From Cytospora piceicola (Eukaryota > Ascomycota > Sordariomycetes > Diaporthales > Cytosporaceae): a DNA stretch of 64,000 nt. The translations under genes were made by a program, and so were the position numbers. The stretch is from contig JALQBC010000005.1 of the NCBI GenBank assembly GCA_023375675.1, positions 930,001 through 994,000 of the forward strand, read 5' to 3'. Each line of letters opens with the position of its first letter. Positions within the stretch are counted from its first letter, which is position 1. Under the pieces are notes generated by a model. It saw nothing but the letters and a program-made list of their open reading frames with translations. It did no database searches and had not been told where the DNA came from. Below are positions 47,230-57,500 of the stretch, in pieces.

Positions 47230-48687
47230 CTAAGAAACCTCCTCGACCATCTTCTTAGGCGCGGCCAGAGCAGTAGGACCAGCACCATTCGGCCTCACAG
47301 CCTTCGCGAACAGCCGACCCGCAGGGCCGTCCAGCATATCTCCAGGCACAGCGATGCGCTCGCCTTCCTTGCTGCTGATCCAGCGGATGAAGACGGGGTT
47401 GGGACGCCTAAACCCGTCGGCGTCGTGTCCTTCTTCGCCAATGGACTGGAGGCCCTTTTTGTTGGTCTTGCTGGCTTGCTTCTTGAGGAGCTTGTTGATT
47501 GTTTCTTGCTACACATGGTGGTACAGGATCAGTAGCTGTCCAAAATGCCAAATGTGCTTCAGACTGCCGAGGACAATAGATCAGTGAGTTTTTGTAAGGA
47601 ACGTACCTTGACTTCCTCGTTCCGCTTCTCGCTGAGGTTGCGTCGTCGCCGAGCCATCTCAGCACGGCGCATGGCCTTCTCCTCTGCTGTGAATACCTTC
47701 TTGGCTTGCACCTCTGCGGAAGGAAATTGGGTCAGCATCCTGCTGCAGAACAGTCACACATATCCGAGAAGGAAACATACCGTTCGATAGCGCCTGGTAA
47801 TGGCTGGGCTCAACCTCCTCGAACCGTGCTCTCTGCCGTACCGTCATGCGGGTCAAATCGGGGGTACCGCCGCGGCTGCCATTGGTATCGTCATCGCTGC
47901 CGAGGTCCTCGGGCCTGGGAGCAGCTTCTGCGCCTGGCTCTGGCTCTGCCTCGACTTCCTGATCCTCCTCGATCTCATCTCCCTCGGCGTCCATCTCCTC
48001 GTCGTCTTCATCACCCTCTGCGTCCTCATCGCCGTCGATGTCCATCTCCTCATCGCTCTCGAGTTCGCTGAGCTCGTCGTCATCCGAGTCATTAGGTGCA
48101 GAAAACTGCACAGCCTTCTGAGGGGTTGGGTTCTTGGTCTTCTTGCTCTCGGGCGATTTCTTGATGGGTTTGGAGATTTTGATAGATGGGCCAGGTGTGG
48201 GAGCCACATCATCCTCATCGCCCTCTGCGTCCTCGTCATCCTCGCCTTCCGCGTCGATACCCATGTCGTCCTCCTCGCCTTCTGCGTCGTCGTCGTCGAC
48301 ATCGTCCTCCATTTCTTCATCCTCGTCGTCATCCGCCACAGCAGGGGCGCCGACCTGGATCTCGTCCTCGCCTTCCTCTTCCTCCTCATCGCTGTCAGAC
48401 TCGACCACGTAGCTCTTCTTGCCCCCTCGGGTAGAGCGCTTGGGGGCGGTTTCGCTGTTGACAGCAATGCTGGAGCCCTGCCTGCTGCTTGTTGCCTGTC
48501 GTAGCTTACTGGAAGGCATCTTCACGGTCAAGTATGTATGGTCCTTGCCTCCCTGGCCGCGAGAGACGGAAGCTAGGCCGTCCCCCGTGCGGCGTGAGCG
48601 AGATGTTGACATATTGTCTCTATCGGCCATGTCAGTAATCGCGACAGAAGCCTTCTGTGCTGCCGAACGGCGCGGCCTGGAAGACAT
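47230..48687 (-). CDS. IES2: INO80 chromatin-remodelling complex subunit Ies2 (PAPA-1-like)
   Basis: Exons 48687-47781, 47713-47607 and 47508-47230, giving 430 residues. The N-terminus is basic (MSSRPRRSAAQKAS). A very long acidic region follows (EEEEEGEDE, DDDEDEEMEDDVDDDDAEGEEDD and more). The conserved PAPA-1 region is MTVRQRARFEEVEPSHYQALSNE, then VFTAEEKAMRRAEMARRRRNLSEKRNEEVKQETINKLLKKQASK. The end carries GFRRPNPVFIRWISSKEGERIAVP. Ies2 activates the Ino80 ATPase in the nucleus and is needed for nucleosome sliding (family knowledge). Exon joins and phases are exact (SN|EVQ and EVK|QET). Confidence 0.9.
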
Positions 48688-51038
48688 GATGGTTCGGTGT
48701 GTGTACAAAAGTTGGGTAGTAGGGAATGTCTTGAGGGATGGATGGTGTGGTCTTTTGATGAGTTAAGGGCAAGGTTGTGACTGTGCAAGTTGAAGTGTGA
48801 TGAGTAACAAAGAGATGCCGTTGTGCCAGAGAAGTCAGGCACAGAGAAGCCAAAGAACAAATGGCGTTGGATTGGTTGGGTCGGTAAGCAGTGGGGGCAC
48901 AAAATAGATTGAATCTGTCAGGCCAGTTGAAGTTCAATTAGGCTCCGGAGGCGCTTGCTGGCATGTGCAACCTCATGCAGGCGAGATGAGGTAGCGTAAC
49001 ACCCAACACGCAATGCCCAGGAGGCCAAGGTAACCGCTGATGAGTCCCGAGAGCAGATGTACCAGGCAGCCGCTGTGGAGTTGCCAGTACAACCGTAAAC
49101 TTTGGACGGACTGTCACCGTAGATGTCTCTTGTACTTAAAGTCAAACAGGACAGAGCATGCGGAGATACTCGATGGTAGGTTTAGCAGCCGCGTCCTGTC
49201 AAGGGAGGAGGATACAGGACCGGCAAGCGCGCTACTGTAGTTTCTCTTCCGACAGCCGTGATCATGTAATCTCAGGTCTGTATGGAGATGACACAAGACC
49301 GGTGAAGGCTTGAACGAGCTATCGCAGTGCCGACGATGGAAGGTGGTGAAAACAAGTGATGATGACGTGCCAACAGACCAGCCTTGTGAGAGGGTCCGGG
49401 GTGTCTGTCCTCAGTTGGGTGACTTGCAGGATCGACCGAGCCAATTTCCACGTGGAGAAAATTGGTGGAAATCCCCACGGCGAGGACTTCCGTGATGGTG
49501 ATGGTTGGATAGGCTCGTCAGAGTATGACGGGGGAGGGGGCCCTTTTCACGTCCCGTTGTTACATGCAGATGCGCATACCGCATGCGCAGCCGCAATGCT
49601 TGAATACCAACGCCAATACCGATGCGATACGATGCGCCAGGCCAGCTGTCACCATCCGAACCAGTCAGGTCAGATGGGCGTTGAAACCTCAGCCTGGCCT
49701 CCCGACCCCCAGCTTTGGATTTCTCTCCTCCCCTTTTAGGGAATCGATGCCGTCCCAGTTGAAGCCGTGCTTGTGGTTCGTGATTGTGACTATGATTGTG
49801 CTTGTGTGCCCCTTTTGCGGCTTATGCGACCAGTTGACCGACCCACTTGGTGGCGATAGTGTCACTCGATATCAACTGTTTGATGAGGGATGAAAAACGG
49901 CGAACTTTGTACGTGAGGATTGCAGAAGCTCTCCAGATGTTGCATCCGTCTTCCTTATGAAGTGAAGGAGCGGATGTTGATAACCAACACTGACGATACG
50001 AAAAACCGGACAGTGGCGTATGATGCAGTGAAACAAGGTAAGGTTCAATAGCGCAAGTCTTGATGACACAGAGGGAATAGCTGTTACTTACGGTAGGAAG
50101 AGAGAGAGAGAGAGAGAGAAGAAGTTATATCTTATGGTCAGAATCCTGAAAGGTCTTCAGACTTGCTGTGACTGGTTGGTTGATAGGTTGACTGGTTGAT
50201 CAAGCCGCTTTGTCCCTTTGGATGCAAGGTGAGACGGCTCAGCAGATGAGGCCTATCAGTTTCGTGGACTTTACTGGAGTGTTTCCCGATTCGCTCAATC
50301 TTCCTGTAAATGCGACTTGTTAGATTTGCAACTGTTGTGTAGCCAACGCTTTCATGCACTTTTATCCTTGGGTGCTTGGCCTTGTAGCCAACATAAGTAA
50401 ACCTGGCTGCCCACTTACTGCTTTGTACAACCTTAGAATCTATCAAGGGCCGCTAGACTCTCTCACAATGCGATCCTGGATGCTGGGAAGTTTCCAAGAT
50501 CCCTTCTCCGAGACGGGAAACGGCAGAAGGGTTGAGATACAGTCAATCCTTCCTTCAGTAAGGGCGCACTGCGGCTGCGGCTGCGGCTGAACCACCCTAT
50601 GGTACTGAGCAGAGGAACGCTGTATGTACGTCGGCGGCGAGACTAAGTTCTGGGAGGGTGAGGTAATGCCGTGCTTGTCTTCTTGTCTGCTTGTATTGGT
50701 AACCAAATGGCAGTCCAGTTGTTGGAAGATGTACTTGGATATTTGGGGTTGGTCGATCAAAAGCATGCCACCAACTTGGGTTTTTGTCACGCTTGATTGA
50801 GTCTTGTCGCTCATTGAGTTTAGTTTGGCTCAGGCACAAAGCAAAGCACCCTTCACAGTTCCCGCGGTTGATGTCGGTTTGACTGGTGTTGCGTGGTCCG
50901 TGCACAATTCCTATCGAGCAGCCGAGGTTCACTTCCCAAGGGTTCAACCACATCAACCAACCTAAACAATCACCAACTTTCCCTCCCAGCTACAACCTCT
51001 TCACGGTCAGCAAATATAATTGCCCGATCCACAGGGAA
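48688..51038. other. Divergent intergenic region between IES2 and PEX14/17
   Basis: No gene supported over 2.35 kb. Small GA repeat (50100-50119), a GCGGCTGCGGCTGCGGCTG repeat (50570-50589), and the IES2 and PEX14/17 promoters. Short frames are not convincing. Confidence 0.55.
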
Positions 51039-52220
51039 ATGGCCAATAGTGGCAAAGAGGCAGGTGCCATGGCACCCTCATGGCAACAAGCTGCCTCAAC
51101 AGCAGCAGTGCGCGACTCCAGCTCCTACACAGCGTCGGAAGGGACCAGCACACTAGAACGAGCGAGGATCTTCTTACAAGATGAGGAAGTCAGATCATCA
51201 AGCATGGAGAGTAAAGTAGAATTCTTAAGAACCAAAGGCATCAATGAGGCAGATATCAAACAATTGCTGGAAGAGACCGAGGAGACAACAACAACAACAA
51301 AGGTCACCACCAAAGATGATGAGAAAGCAGCATCCAACCCTAGAAGTGAATCGATGATGGTATCTACACCGGAACGAGAAACAGAACAACAAGATACCAC
51401 ACCGGAACGTCCTCCGATCATCACCTACCCTGAATTCCTAACCAAGCCCTCCAAACCACCGCCACTCATCACCGCCTCCGGCCTGCTCAACTCCCTCGGC
51501 ATCGTCGCCGGCCTCTCCACCCTCGTCTACGGCGCCACGAGGCACCTCGTCGGCCCCATGGTCGAGACCCTGACCGACGCCCGCATCGACTTCCACGACA
51601 ACGCCAACAAGAACCTGGCCCGGCTCGTCGAGAAGCTAGAGCAGTCCGTCTCGGAGATACCGGCGTCCTACCACACCGTGGGGAAGAGGTCGACGCCCGA
51701 GACGCAGACCAGCAAGCTGGTGGAGCACGCCGACGCCGACGACGACAGCTCGTACGACGACCCGACGGAGCTGTTCCACCGCGACGTCGGCGTCCAGACC
51801 TCCCCGCCGGCCACGCCCGATTCCTCCTCCAACACGGCCTACCCGCGGGGGGCGGGCGGGTGGCCGTCATCCGCCAGCGACGACGACACCGACAAGAACA
51901 ACAGCAGCTACAAACCCGGCAGCGGTACGCAACAACAAGCCGACAAGCTGAGGAACATCATATCCTCCGTGCGGGGCATGAGCAGCGCCCTGGTCTCGCA
52001 GGCCGAGGACCTGGCCGAGACGAAGAACGTGCTCGGCCGGTTCGGCCAGGACCTGCACGCCCTGACGTACCCACCCGAGTCCTTCGGCGTCGGGAGCTCA
52101 TACCTGTACGGGTCGGGGCGGACAGAGCCGGACGATGAGATCAGGAGGGTCAAGAATAACATCCGGAGTGTCAAGGGCGTGCTGCTGAGCACGAGGAGTT
52201 TTCCTTCCGTGACGAGATAG
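51039..52220 (+). CDS. PEX14/17: Peroxin Pex14/17 (Pex33-type docking protein)
   Basis: Single exon from ATG 51039 to TAG 52218-52220, 393 residues. The N-terminus carries a Pex14-like domain: LERARIFLQDEEVRSSSMESKVEFLRTKGINEADIKQLLEE. After a Thr/Lys linker comes PPIITYPEFLTKPSKPPPLITASGLLNSLGIVAGLSTLVYGATRHLVGPMVETLTDARIDFHDN; its hydrophobic part (about residues 144-165) may anchor the protein in the peroxisomal membrane. The rest is predicted helix and coil: LARLVEKLEQSVSEIP, then ADKLRNIISSVRGMSSALVSQAEDLAETKNVLGRFGQDLHALTYPP. Such proteins join Pex14 at the peroxisomal docking complex in filamentous fungi. It is shorter than canonical Pex14 and lacks its SH3-binding proline motifs, so I prefer Pex14/17 to Pex14. 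Confidence 0.85.
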   Translation: MANSGKEAGAMAPSWQQAASTAAVRDSSSYTASEGTSTLERARIFLQDEEVRSSSMESKVEFLRTKGINEADIKQLLEETEETTTTTKVTTKDDEKAASNPRSESMMVSTPERETEQQDTTPERPPIITYPEFLTKPSKPPPLITASGLLNSLGIVAGLSTLVYGATRHLVGPMVETLTDARIDFHDNANKNLARLVEKLEQSVSEIPASYHTVGKRSTPETQTSKLVEHADADDDSSYDDPTELFHRDVGVQTSPPATPDSSSNTAYPRGAGGWPSSASDDDTDKNNSSYKPGSGTQQQADKLRNIISSVRGMSSALVSQAEDLAETKNVLGRFGQDLHALTYPPESFGVGSSYLYGSGRTEPDDEIRRVKNNIRSVKGVLLSTRSFPSVTR

Positions 52221-53174
52221 GCATGCATGAAACCCAGGGGGGAACAACCTTGTATGCATGCAATCCAACGGCAGGGGAGTTGTATATAGCTCTTCCTGAT
52301 GAGGAGAAACAAATACAGTGCAGCCCAGAAGGAGCCATGGTAGGCGTTCAGGTGCACCTCTGTTTGCCTTACAATGTGGGGGGGGGGGGCGGTAAAAAGG
52401 GGGAACCCGAATCTCTAGATAGTAATAAGAGGGAGGGCGCAGAAGGACTGCTTGCTCGGAGAGGGCGGTTTGGAGGCGGTCTACGGGAGCAACAACTCGG
52501 GGTAGGTTCGTCCGGACAGCGGCTGTAATGCTCACGACTATACGCAGGCGATGAATGCACGTATTGATGCCCTTGCATTACTATTCGCCTCGTTCCCTTC
52601 GCATATCTTGATGTAGACGAAGCCTCGTGGTGATCGTTGTGCAAGCGCCGTTCTTAATATACATCACAGGATATAAGCAGAGCAGCATGTGTTCACATGG
52701 CGACTTGAAACGCTTGCAAACACTCAATCACTAGTCTTAAAGCAACTGCTGTAAAGTTCATAGCCACTTTGGTCCCAGAATCGGGCACACATACCTAGCA
52801 GAAGGAGCATTTTTACAGACCCCTACTGACCATACATATCCCGGTACACTGCTTGTCCATTGTTTCATAAATCGTCACATAATAGAAGTCCTCCTTACCA
52901 ACCCCACAGTCGTCATGATGCGTACCGTCGAACACGACCGCGTTTCCGTCATCGTATATTCATGGTCATTCGAAGTATTCCGTCGTTTCCGATACTTTGT
53001 CAGGTCATCGCAACATGGCGAAAACCATTCAGCACCCATGCTCACCCCGTGGTGACGTTCTTGTACATACTCTTACAAAGTTCATCTGCGCCCTATTTTC
53101 TTCTTCTCATCGCCTTCATCGACATGTCCGTCGGCTCCTTTTGAGTTCGGTGGTTCATCACAGCTTTTTCAAGG
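52221..53174. other. Convergent intergenic region after PEX14/17
   Basis: Holds a G run (52378-52388) and 3' flanks of PEX14/17 and the chromodomain gene. No gene seen. Confidence 0.55.
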
Positions 53175-56100
53175 TCAAAACGGGCTCACGTCCTTCGAGC
53201 TGCTGTGGTTACTAGCCACAGAAGCCTTCCTGGCTTGATCATCTCGCTCCGAGCCTATTGCTGCCCTGTTTTGCTTCTGACGCTTGTCAATATTAACTCC
53301 CAGCTGCACAAACACCTTCTCCCATTCGTCCACGAAAATGTGCTCGTACTGCCGCCCCTCGGCCACCAGCTCGTTGTACCACTCCATAGTGGGCCGGAAC
53401 GTGTGTTTCATAGTACGCGGGTTGCCTTCACGCAGACGAGCAAGGCGCGCTGCCTCGTAGAGGTCATTTGTGCACTTGGACGAGCCGCGTGGTCCAATGG
53501 CGCCCGAGCCGCGAGGCGGATGGAAGATAACACGGGCGTCTTCGTCGTACGCAGAGTCGTCTGTTGTGACACCTTGCGCAAAGGAGCGTGTGCCCTTCAA
53601 CCGAGGTATGGGCCCCAACGGCTCGAGCAAAGACACGAGCCGCCATCCATTTTGCATCATATAGCCTTCTGTAGATGGCAGTGTCCACTTAAGATTCTCC
53701 ATCATGGTTTCAAGGCGCTCTGCTGTCTGGTCGGCGGGCAGTTTAGACAAACATTCTGCCTGGTGCATCTGGAAGCCACCCAGCCAGACCCTGTCTAACT
53801 TTGATCCCGGGTTTTTGTCTGCCCCGTAGGTTTGAACATATGTGATCAGCTTGCGCTGCATCCAGGTGAGATCCTCCAAGCCTATCCGTCTGTTGTCCTC
53901 GAGTTCCTCCCCTGCACGAACGTCCCAAATGATCAGTTCTGTCTTTCCGTGTCTGTACTTCCCCATGGTATTGTGAGGTTCCACCGGCCGGTAGATCGCA
54001 AGCCAAGGATACCGTCTGGGCTTGACTCCTTGGGGAAATTTAGCGGGGTCCCAGTCCTCCTTGAATGTGTAGAAGAACGCAAGATATGTATTAAATGAAC
54101 GTTGTCGATCTCCTAGCCAAGGAAAAGGCCACCGGAACCACTGCTCTATTGTTCCAAAATTCGAAGTAGGATCGCCAAAATGATCCGCCATCTCAAGGTC
54201 AACCCAAGATACCGGGCGATTGAAAACCCTCGCATGGACACGACGATATGGGACCTCAGGGGGTTGGTCAGCTCGGGGTGGCACGTCGTCTACTGCAGAA
54301 AGAAAGCCCCGTATCCGATCCTCGTTGTTGTCGAAGTACCTCTCGCTTGGCAACCATACTTTTGGCACGGCAGGAGGAGGCGCTTCTTCCACCACTTCAC
54401 CAGCATTTCTCATTGCAGTTCTCAAAGCCTCATTTGGATCGTTCACAACGAATTTTTCATATTTTGGGACCAATATAGTGTGACGGGTTCTCGAGGGGGT
54501 ATTGGGACCGTTTTCCTTGGTGTCTTTGGTCGATGAGCTGGATCCAACGACATAGAACTTGCGGTACTCCTCAGCCCTGGCTAGTGACCACCAGCCAAAC
54601 CAGTTGACAAGGCTCTGCTCGTCATTGGCATCGATAGATCTGTCCGCGAAGATCACATGATTATCTTCGGAAAGAATGCCATTTCTCTCCATGCTGGCGG
54701 CCAGCCAATCTTCGGCGTGAGCCCATGCACTCCCTCTAGCAACCAGGTCTTCATCAGTGAGTCCCGCGGACATCTTTTCGAGTGCAACGTCTAGGTCACT
54801 CATGTTCCTCCATCTCGTCTGCTTCAATGTTGCCACAAGTTCGGACTGTTCGTGTGCCAGGTCGCGGAGATAGTCAACGATGTTGTACGCGGTCACGAGC
54901 TTCATGGATTGCTTGGTCTGGTTGGGGAAGTACCAGCGCAGCAGCTCATATGCCTTCTGAGGTTGAGAAACGATGAAGCTTGGCGTGAAAAGTATTGCTT
55001 TCCCCCAAGGAAATACTCGCGAGAATCGTGTCGGTGTTGGATGTTCAAGGCCAGATGCGCCATGATGAATATTCTGCATCTCCACGGACTCTGAGAAGCA
55101 CCAGTATTGAATATTGTGAGTCTGTAGTGACTCAGTAACACACGGGAGTCGTCGAACGGAGGAGACTGCCGCCTCGTGAATGATGACAACCCCACACTGA
55201 TTGCTGGCTTTCTCTAAGAAAGCAGACCAACTACCGGGATCAAAACTCGTATAAATCTTGCAATCTGGTTTGCAGGCCAACAACCACAAACACATTGACC
55301 TAAACCAGAAGCCCGCTGCATCGGGGAAGATCAAGTAGAAATGATGCTCATGGTCCTCACAGGGCCCTGCGACGAGACGGTCGTATCGAAGATTAAGTAG
55401 TTTGCGGAAGAAAGCTTTCTGCTCTTGTCCTACTGCGATACCAGTCAATTCCTCGGTGGTAGGTGGGGTATGTCTAATGAACCGAGGAATATTGTGCGGC
55501 GACCTGAATGCAAAGTACTTCAAGACGATTCCGTCGAGGTTTGACTGTTCTATGCCCAGGAGCTCTTGGAACCCAGCGCACTTTGTTGGGTATATCACGA
55601 GATTGTAGTCTTCATGTGCAACCAGCAGCCCAGAGTGACCAACCCTTAGATGTTCAGCGAGAACTTCTAGTTTATTGTCGCTTCCTGCAGTAATCGTTCC
55701 GGAGCAGAGGATATCAAGTGCACGAGCAGGATGGTCTTGCTTCCGCACTGAGCTCAGCTGGGAAACGAGCGACTCGGCCATGACCGTATGACCGACTCGA
55801 AGACAGTCTGTATCGAGGAATTTCGGCAACCACTGCTGGTCTGGCTCCCGGGAGGCATCTTTGGGAATTCCATTGAAGATAACATCAAGACTCTGGTTTC
55901 CAGGTGCTAAAACAATCCTCTTGCTAACGCTCTGCACAGTTCTGGAGTAATAGTCAGCAAGGGATAGCCTGGCCTTTGGCGCATGTTGAGGCGGAGGTGA
56001 TGGTGACCCAGGTGCAGGTGGTGGTGATCGCATCCTCGCCGAAGGTCCAGGGAGCTCATCAATTTCCATGGGCTCGCTCACGAACGGCTGGTCTTCCTCT

Positions 56101-57500
56101 CCTGTAAAGCGGACGGCCTTAGCCTTCTTCTTAGGGCGATCGCCGTCCAGACAGAGTGAGCTTCTCTTAGCCAGTGCGGACTTTGGCTCGCTAGCTGCAG
56201 TGCTACTTCGACGTAGGCCAGCCGAAGGCCTCACATCTGCCTGCGCTCTAGATTCGTCTGCATTGCTAACAAACAAGCTATCGCTATCGTCTTGATGTTT
56301 CGAGGTTTGTCTCGGGGGTGGGATCTGGCTGATGTTGAACAGCATTACTTGGCTTGGATCTGGTGGCCGGTCATCATTGTCTCTAGACCGCAACTCAGCC
56401 TTACGGCGGACCCTAGCCTTTGTGAAAAACTTGGGACCTTTGCTGGTATCGACCATAGTACTTTCGAGACGTTGTCTTGTCGACGCTTTCTTGCCGCCTG
56501 TGAATATATTAACGGTGGAGATGGGCGCCTGACCACTTTTCTTTGCAGTAATGCTCTTTTTGGTAAGGTTAGAAGCTGGTGTCGTTGCTGAAGAAGCACT
56601 GCTAGGGCGAATAGCAGATACGTCGGTTTTGCGTGGGGTAGGCTTGGGCTGTGTGGTGCTAGGTCTCCGAGCAGATCCCTTGTAACCAGTCGTCGATGAT
56701 GATTTTCGTGGTCGGGTTGGCAGACTCGAGGCCGATTGTGCCTTTGACAGGTTCGCGGAACTACTGGTCGAAGTTGTGCTTTGATGCTGTTGGCGCGACT
56801 GTCGCTTCTTCTTCGTCGCGCTTGTCTTCGCCTGAGGCCCTAACGCAATATCTGGATTGGTCTTGAAGATTTTATTGGGACGAGCCAGAGGCTTCTGAGA
56901 CGAGGCTTTTAGCGACAGCACGCTGTCCTTGGCTGAGTGATCAATAGTGTTGTCTTCTTGAGCCTCCTCAGATTCAGCATCACTAAAAGCGTCGGATTCG
57001 CTGTGGACCCCCCTGTTTGCTTCGTCCACGGCGTCCACGTCCCCGTCCACGTCCCCGTCGTCTTCGGAGTCTGGATAGAAATGGTTACGAAAGTAAAAGC
57101 TGGTTGTGGCCAGCCCAAGTCTTCTCCGCTTTGCGTTTCTTCTCCGATGCAGTTGACGCCGCTCCTCCAACTTCTCGTTAAAAGCCTCGTTGTACCTCTT
57201 CTCGAAGGCGACAGCGTTGCTTGGGTCTTGCGTGGCCTTCTTTTTTTCCCACTGGTCCCGTAGATCCTGAGGGAGATCCTTCTCGGGCTCCCAGGTGCAT
57301 TCGTCGAGCGGAAAGTTTGCCCACTCCACAAGATATTTCAATTGGCCATCATTGAGATCAACTTGCTCGCAGTGAACATCTTCAACCACAAATTCGGTGC
57401 CAGGATCATACTCCTCATCACCTTCTGAGTTCAAAGAGATGCTGTCCGAGTCGTCACCATCTAGTGACGGATCAAAGGCTTGCTGCATGTTGCCGGACAT
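53175..57500 (-). CDS. Large chromodomain protein, possible heterochromatin/HDAC-complex component
   Basis: Single exon, ATG at 57500, 1441 residues. A chromodomain lies near the N-terminus (about 32-90): GTEFVVEDVHCEQVDLNDGQLKYLVEWANFPLDECTWEPEKDL, with the aromatic cage positions (Y, W, W) for methyl-lysine plausible. A basic segment follows (RRQLHRRRNAKRRRLGL), then a long disordered Ser/Thr/Pro/Lys-rich middle with FTKARVRRKAELRSRDN. The C-terminal ~750 residues look folded: DYYSRTVQSVSKRIVLAPGNQ, LRVGHSGLLVAHEDYNLVIYPTKCAGFQELLGIEQSN, FRFMCLWLLACKPD-like and RFSRVFPWGKAILFTPSFIVSQPQKAYELLRWYF. I do not recognise that part. One candidate is the Neurospora CDP-2 type (HP1-HDA-1 partner), but I cannot confirm this. 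Confidence 0.82.
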   Translation of the reverse strand: MSGNMQQAFDPSLDGDDSDSISLNSEGDEEYDPGTEFVVEDVHCEQVDLNDGQLKYLVEWANFPLDECTWEPEKDLPQDLRDQWEKKKATQDPSNAVAFEKRYNEAFNEKLEERRQLHRRRNAKRRRLGLATTSFYFRNHFYPDSEDDGDVDGDVDAVDEANRGVHSESDAFSDAESEEAQEDNTIDHSAKDSVLSLKASSQKPLARPNKIFKTNPDIALGPQAKTSATKKKRQSRQQHQSTTSTSSSANLSKAQSASSLPTRPRKSSSTTGYKGSARRPSTTQPKPTPRKTDVSAIRPSSASSATTPASNLTKKSITAKKSGQAPISTVNIFTGGKKASTRQRLESTMVDTSKGPKFFTKARVRRKAELRSRDNDDRPPDPSQVMLFNISQIPPPRQTSKHQDDSDSLFVSNADESRAQADVRPSAGLRRSSTAASEPKSALAKRSSLCLDGDRPKKKAKAVRFTGEEDQPFVSEPMEIDELPGPSARMRSPPPAPGSPSPPPQHAPKARLSLADYYSRTVQSVSKRIVLAPGNQSLDVIFNGIPKDASREPDQQWLPKFLDTDCLRVGHTVMAESLVSQLSSVRKQDHPARALDILCSGTITAGSDNKLEVLAEHLRVGHSGLLVAHEDYNLVIYPTKCAGFQELLGIEQSNLDGIVLKYFAFRSPHNIPRFIRHTPPTTEELTGIAVGQEQKAFFRKLLNLRYDRLVAGPCEDHEHHFYLIFPDAAGFWFRSMCLWLLACKPDCKIYTSFDPGSWSAFLEKASNQCGVVIIHEAAVSSVRRLPCVTESLQTHNIQYWCFSESVEMQNIHHGASGLEHPTPTRFSRVFPWGKAILFTPSFIVSQPQKAYELLRWYFPNQTKQSMKLVTAYNIVDYLRDLAHEQSELVATLKQTRWRNMSDLDVALEKMSAGLTDEDLVARGSAWAHAEDWLAASMERNGILSEDNHVIFADRSIDANDEQSLVNWFGWWSLARAEEYRKFYVVGSSSSTKDTKENGPNTPSRTRHTILVPKYEKFVVNDPNEALRTAMRNAGEVVEEAPPPAVPKVWLPSERYFDNNEDRIRGFLSAVDDVPPRADQPPEVPYRRVHARVFNRPVSWVDLEMADHFGDPTSNFGTIEQWFRWPFPWLGDRQRSFNTYLAFFYTFKEDWDPAKFPQGVKPRRYPWLAIYRPVEPHNTMGKYRHGKTELIIWDVRAGEELEDNRRIGLEDLTWMQRKLITYVQTYGADKNPGSKLDRVWLGGFQMHQAECLSKLPADQTAERLETMMENLKWTLPSTEGYMMQNGWRLVSLLEPLGPIPRLKGTRSFAQGVTTDDSAYDEDARVIFHPPRGSGAIGPRGSSKCTNDLYEAARLARLREGNPRTMKHTFRPTMEWYNELVAEGRQYEHIFVDEWEKVFVQLGVNIDKRQKQNRAAIGSERDDQARKASVASNHSSSKDVSPF

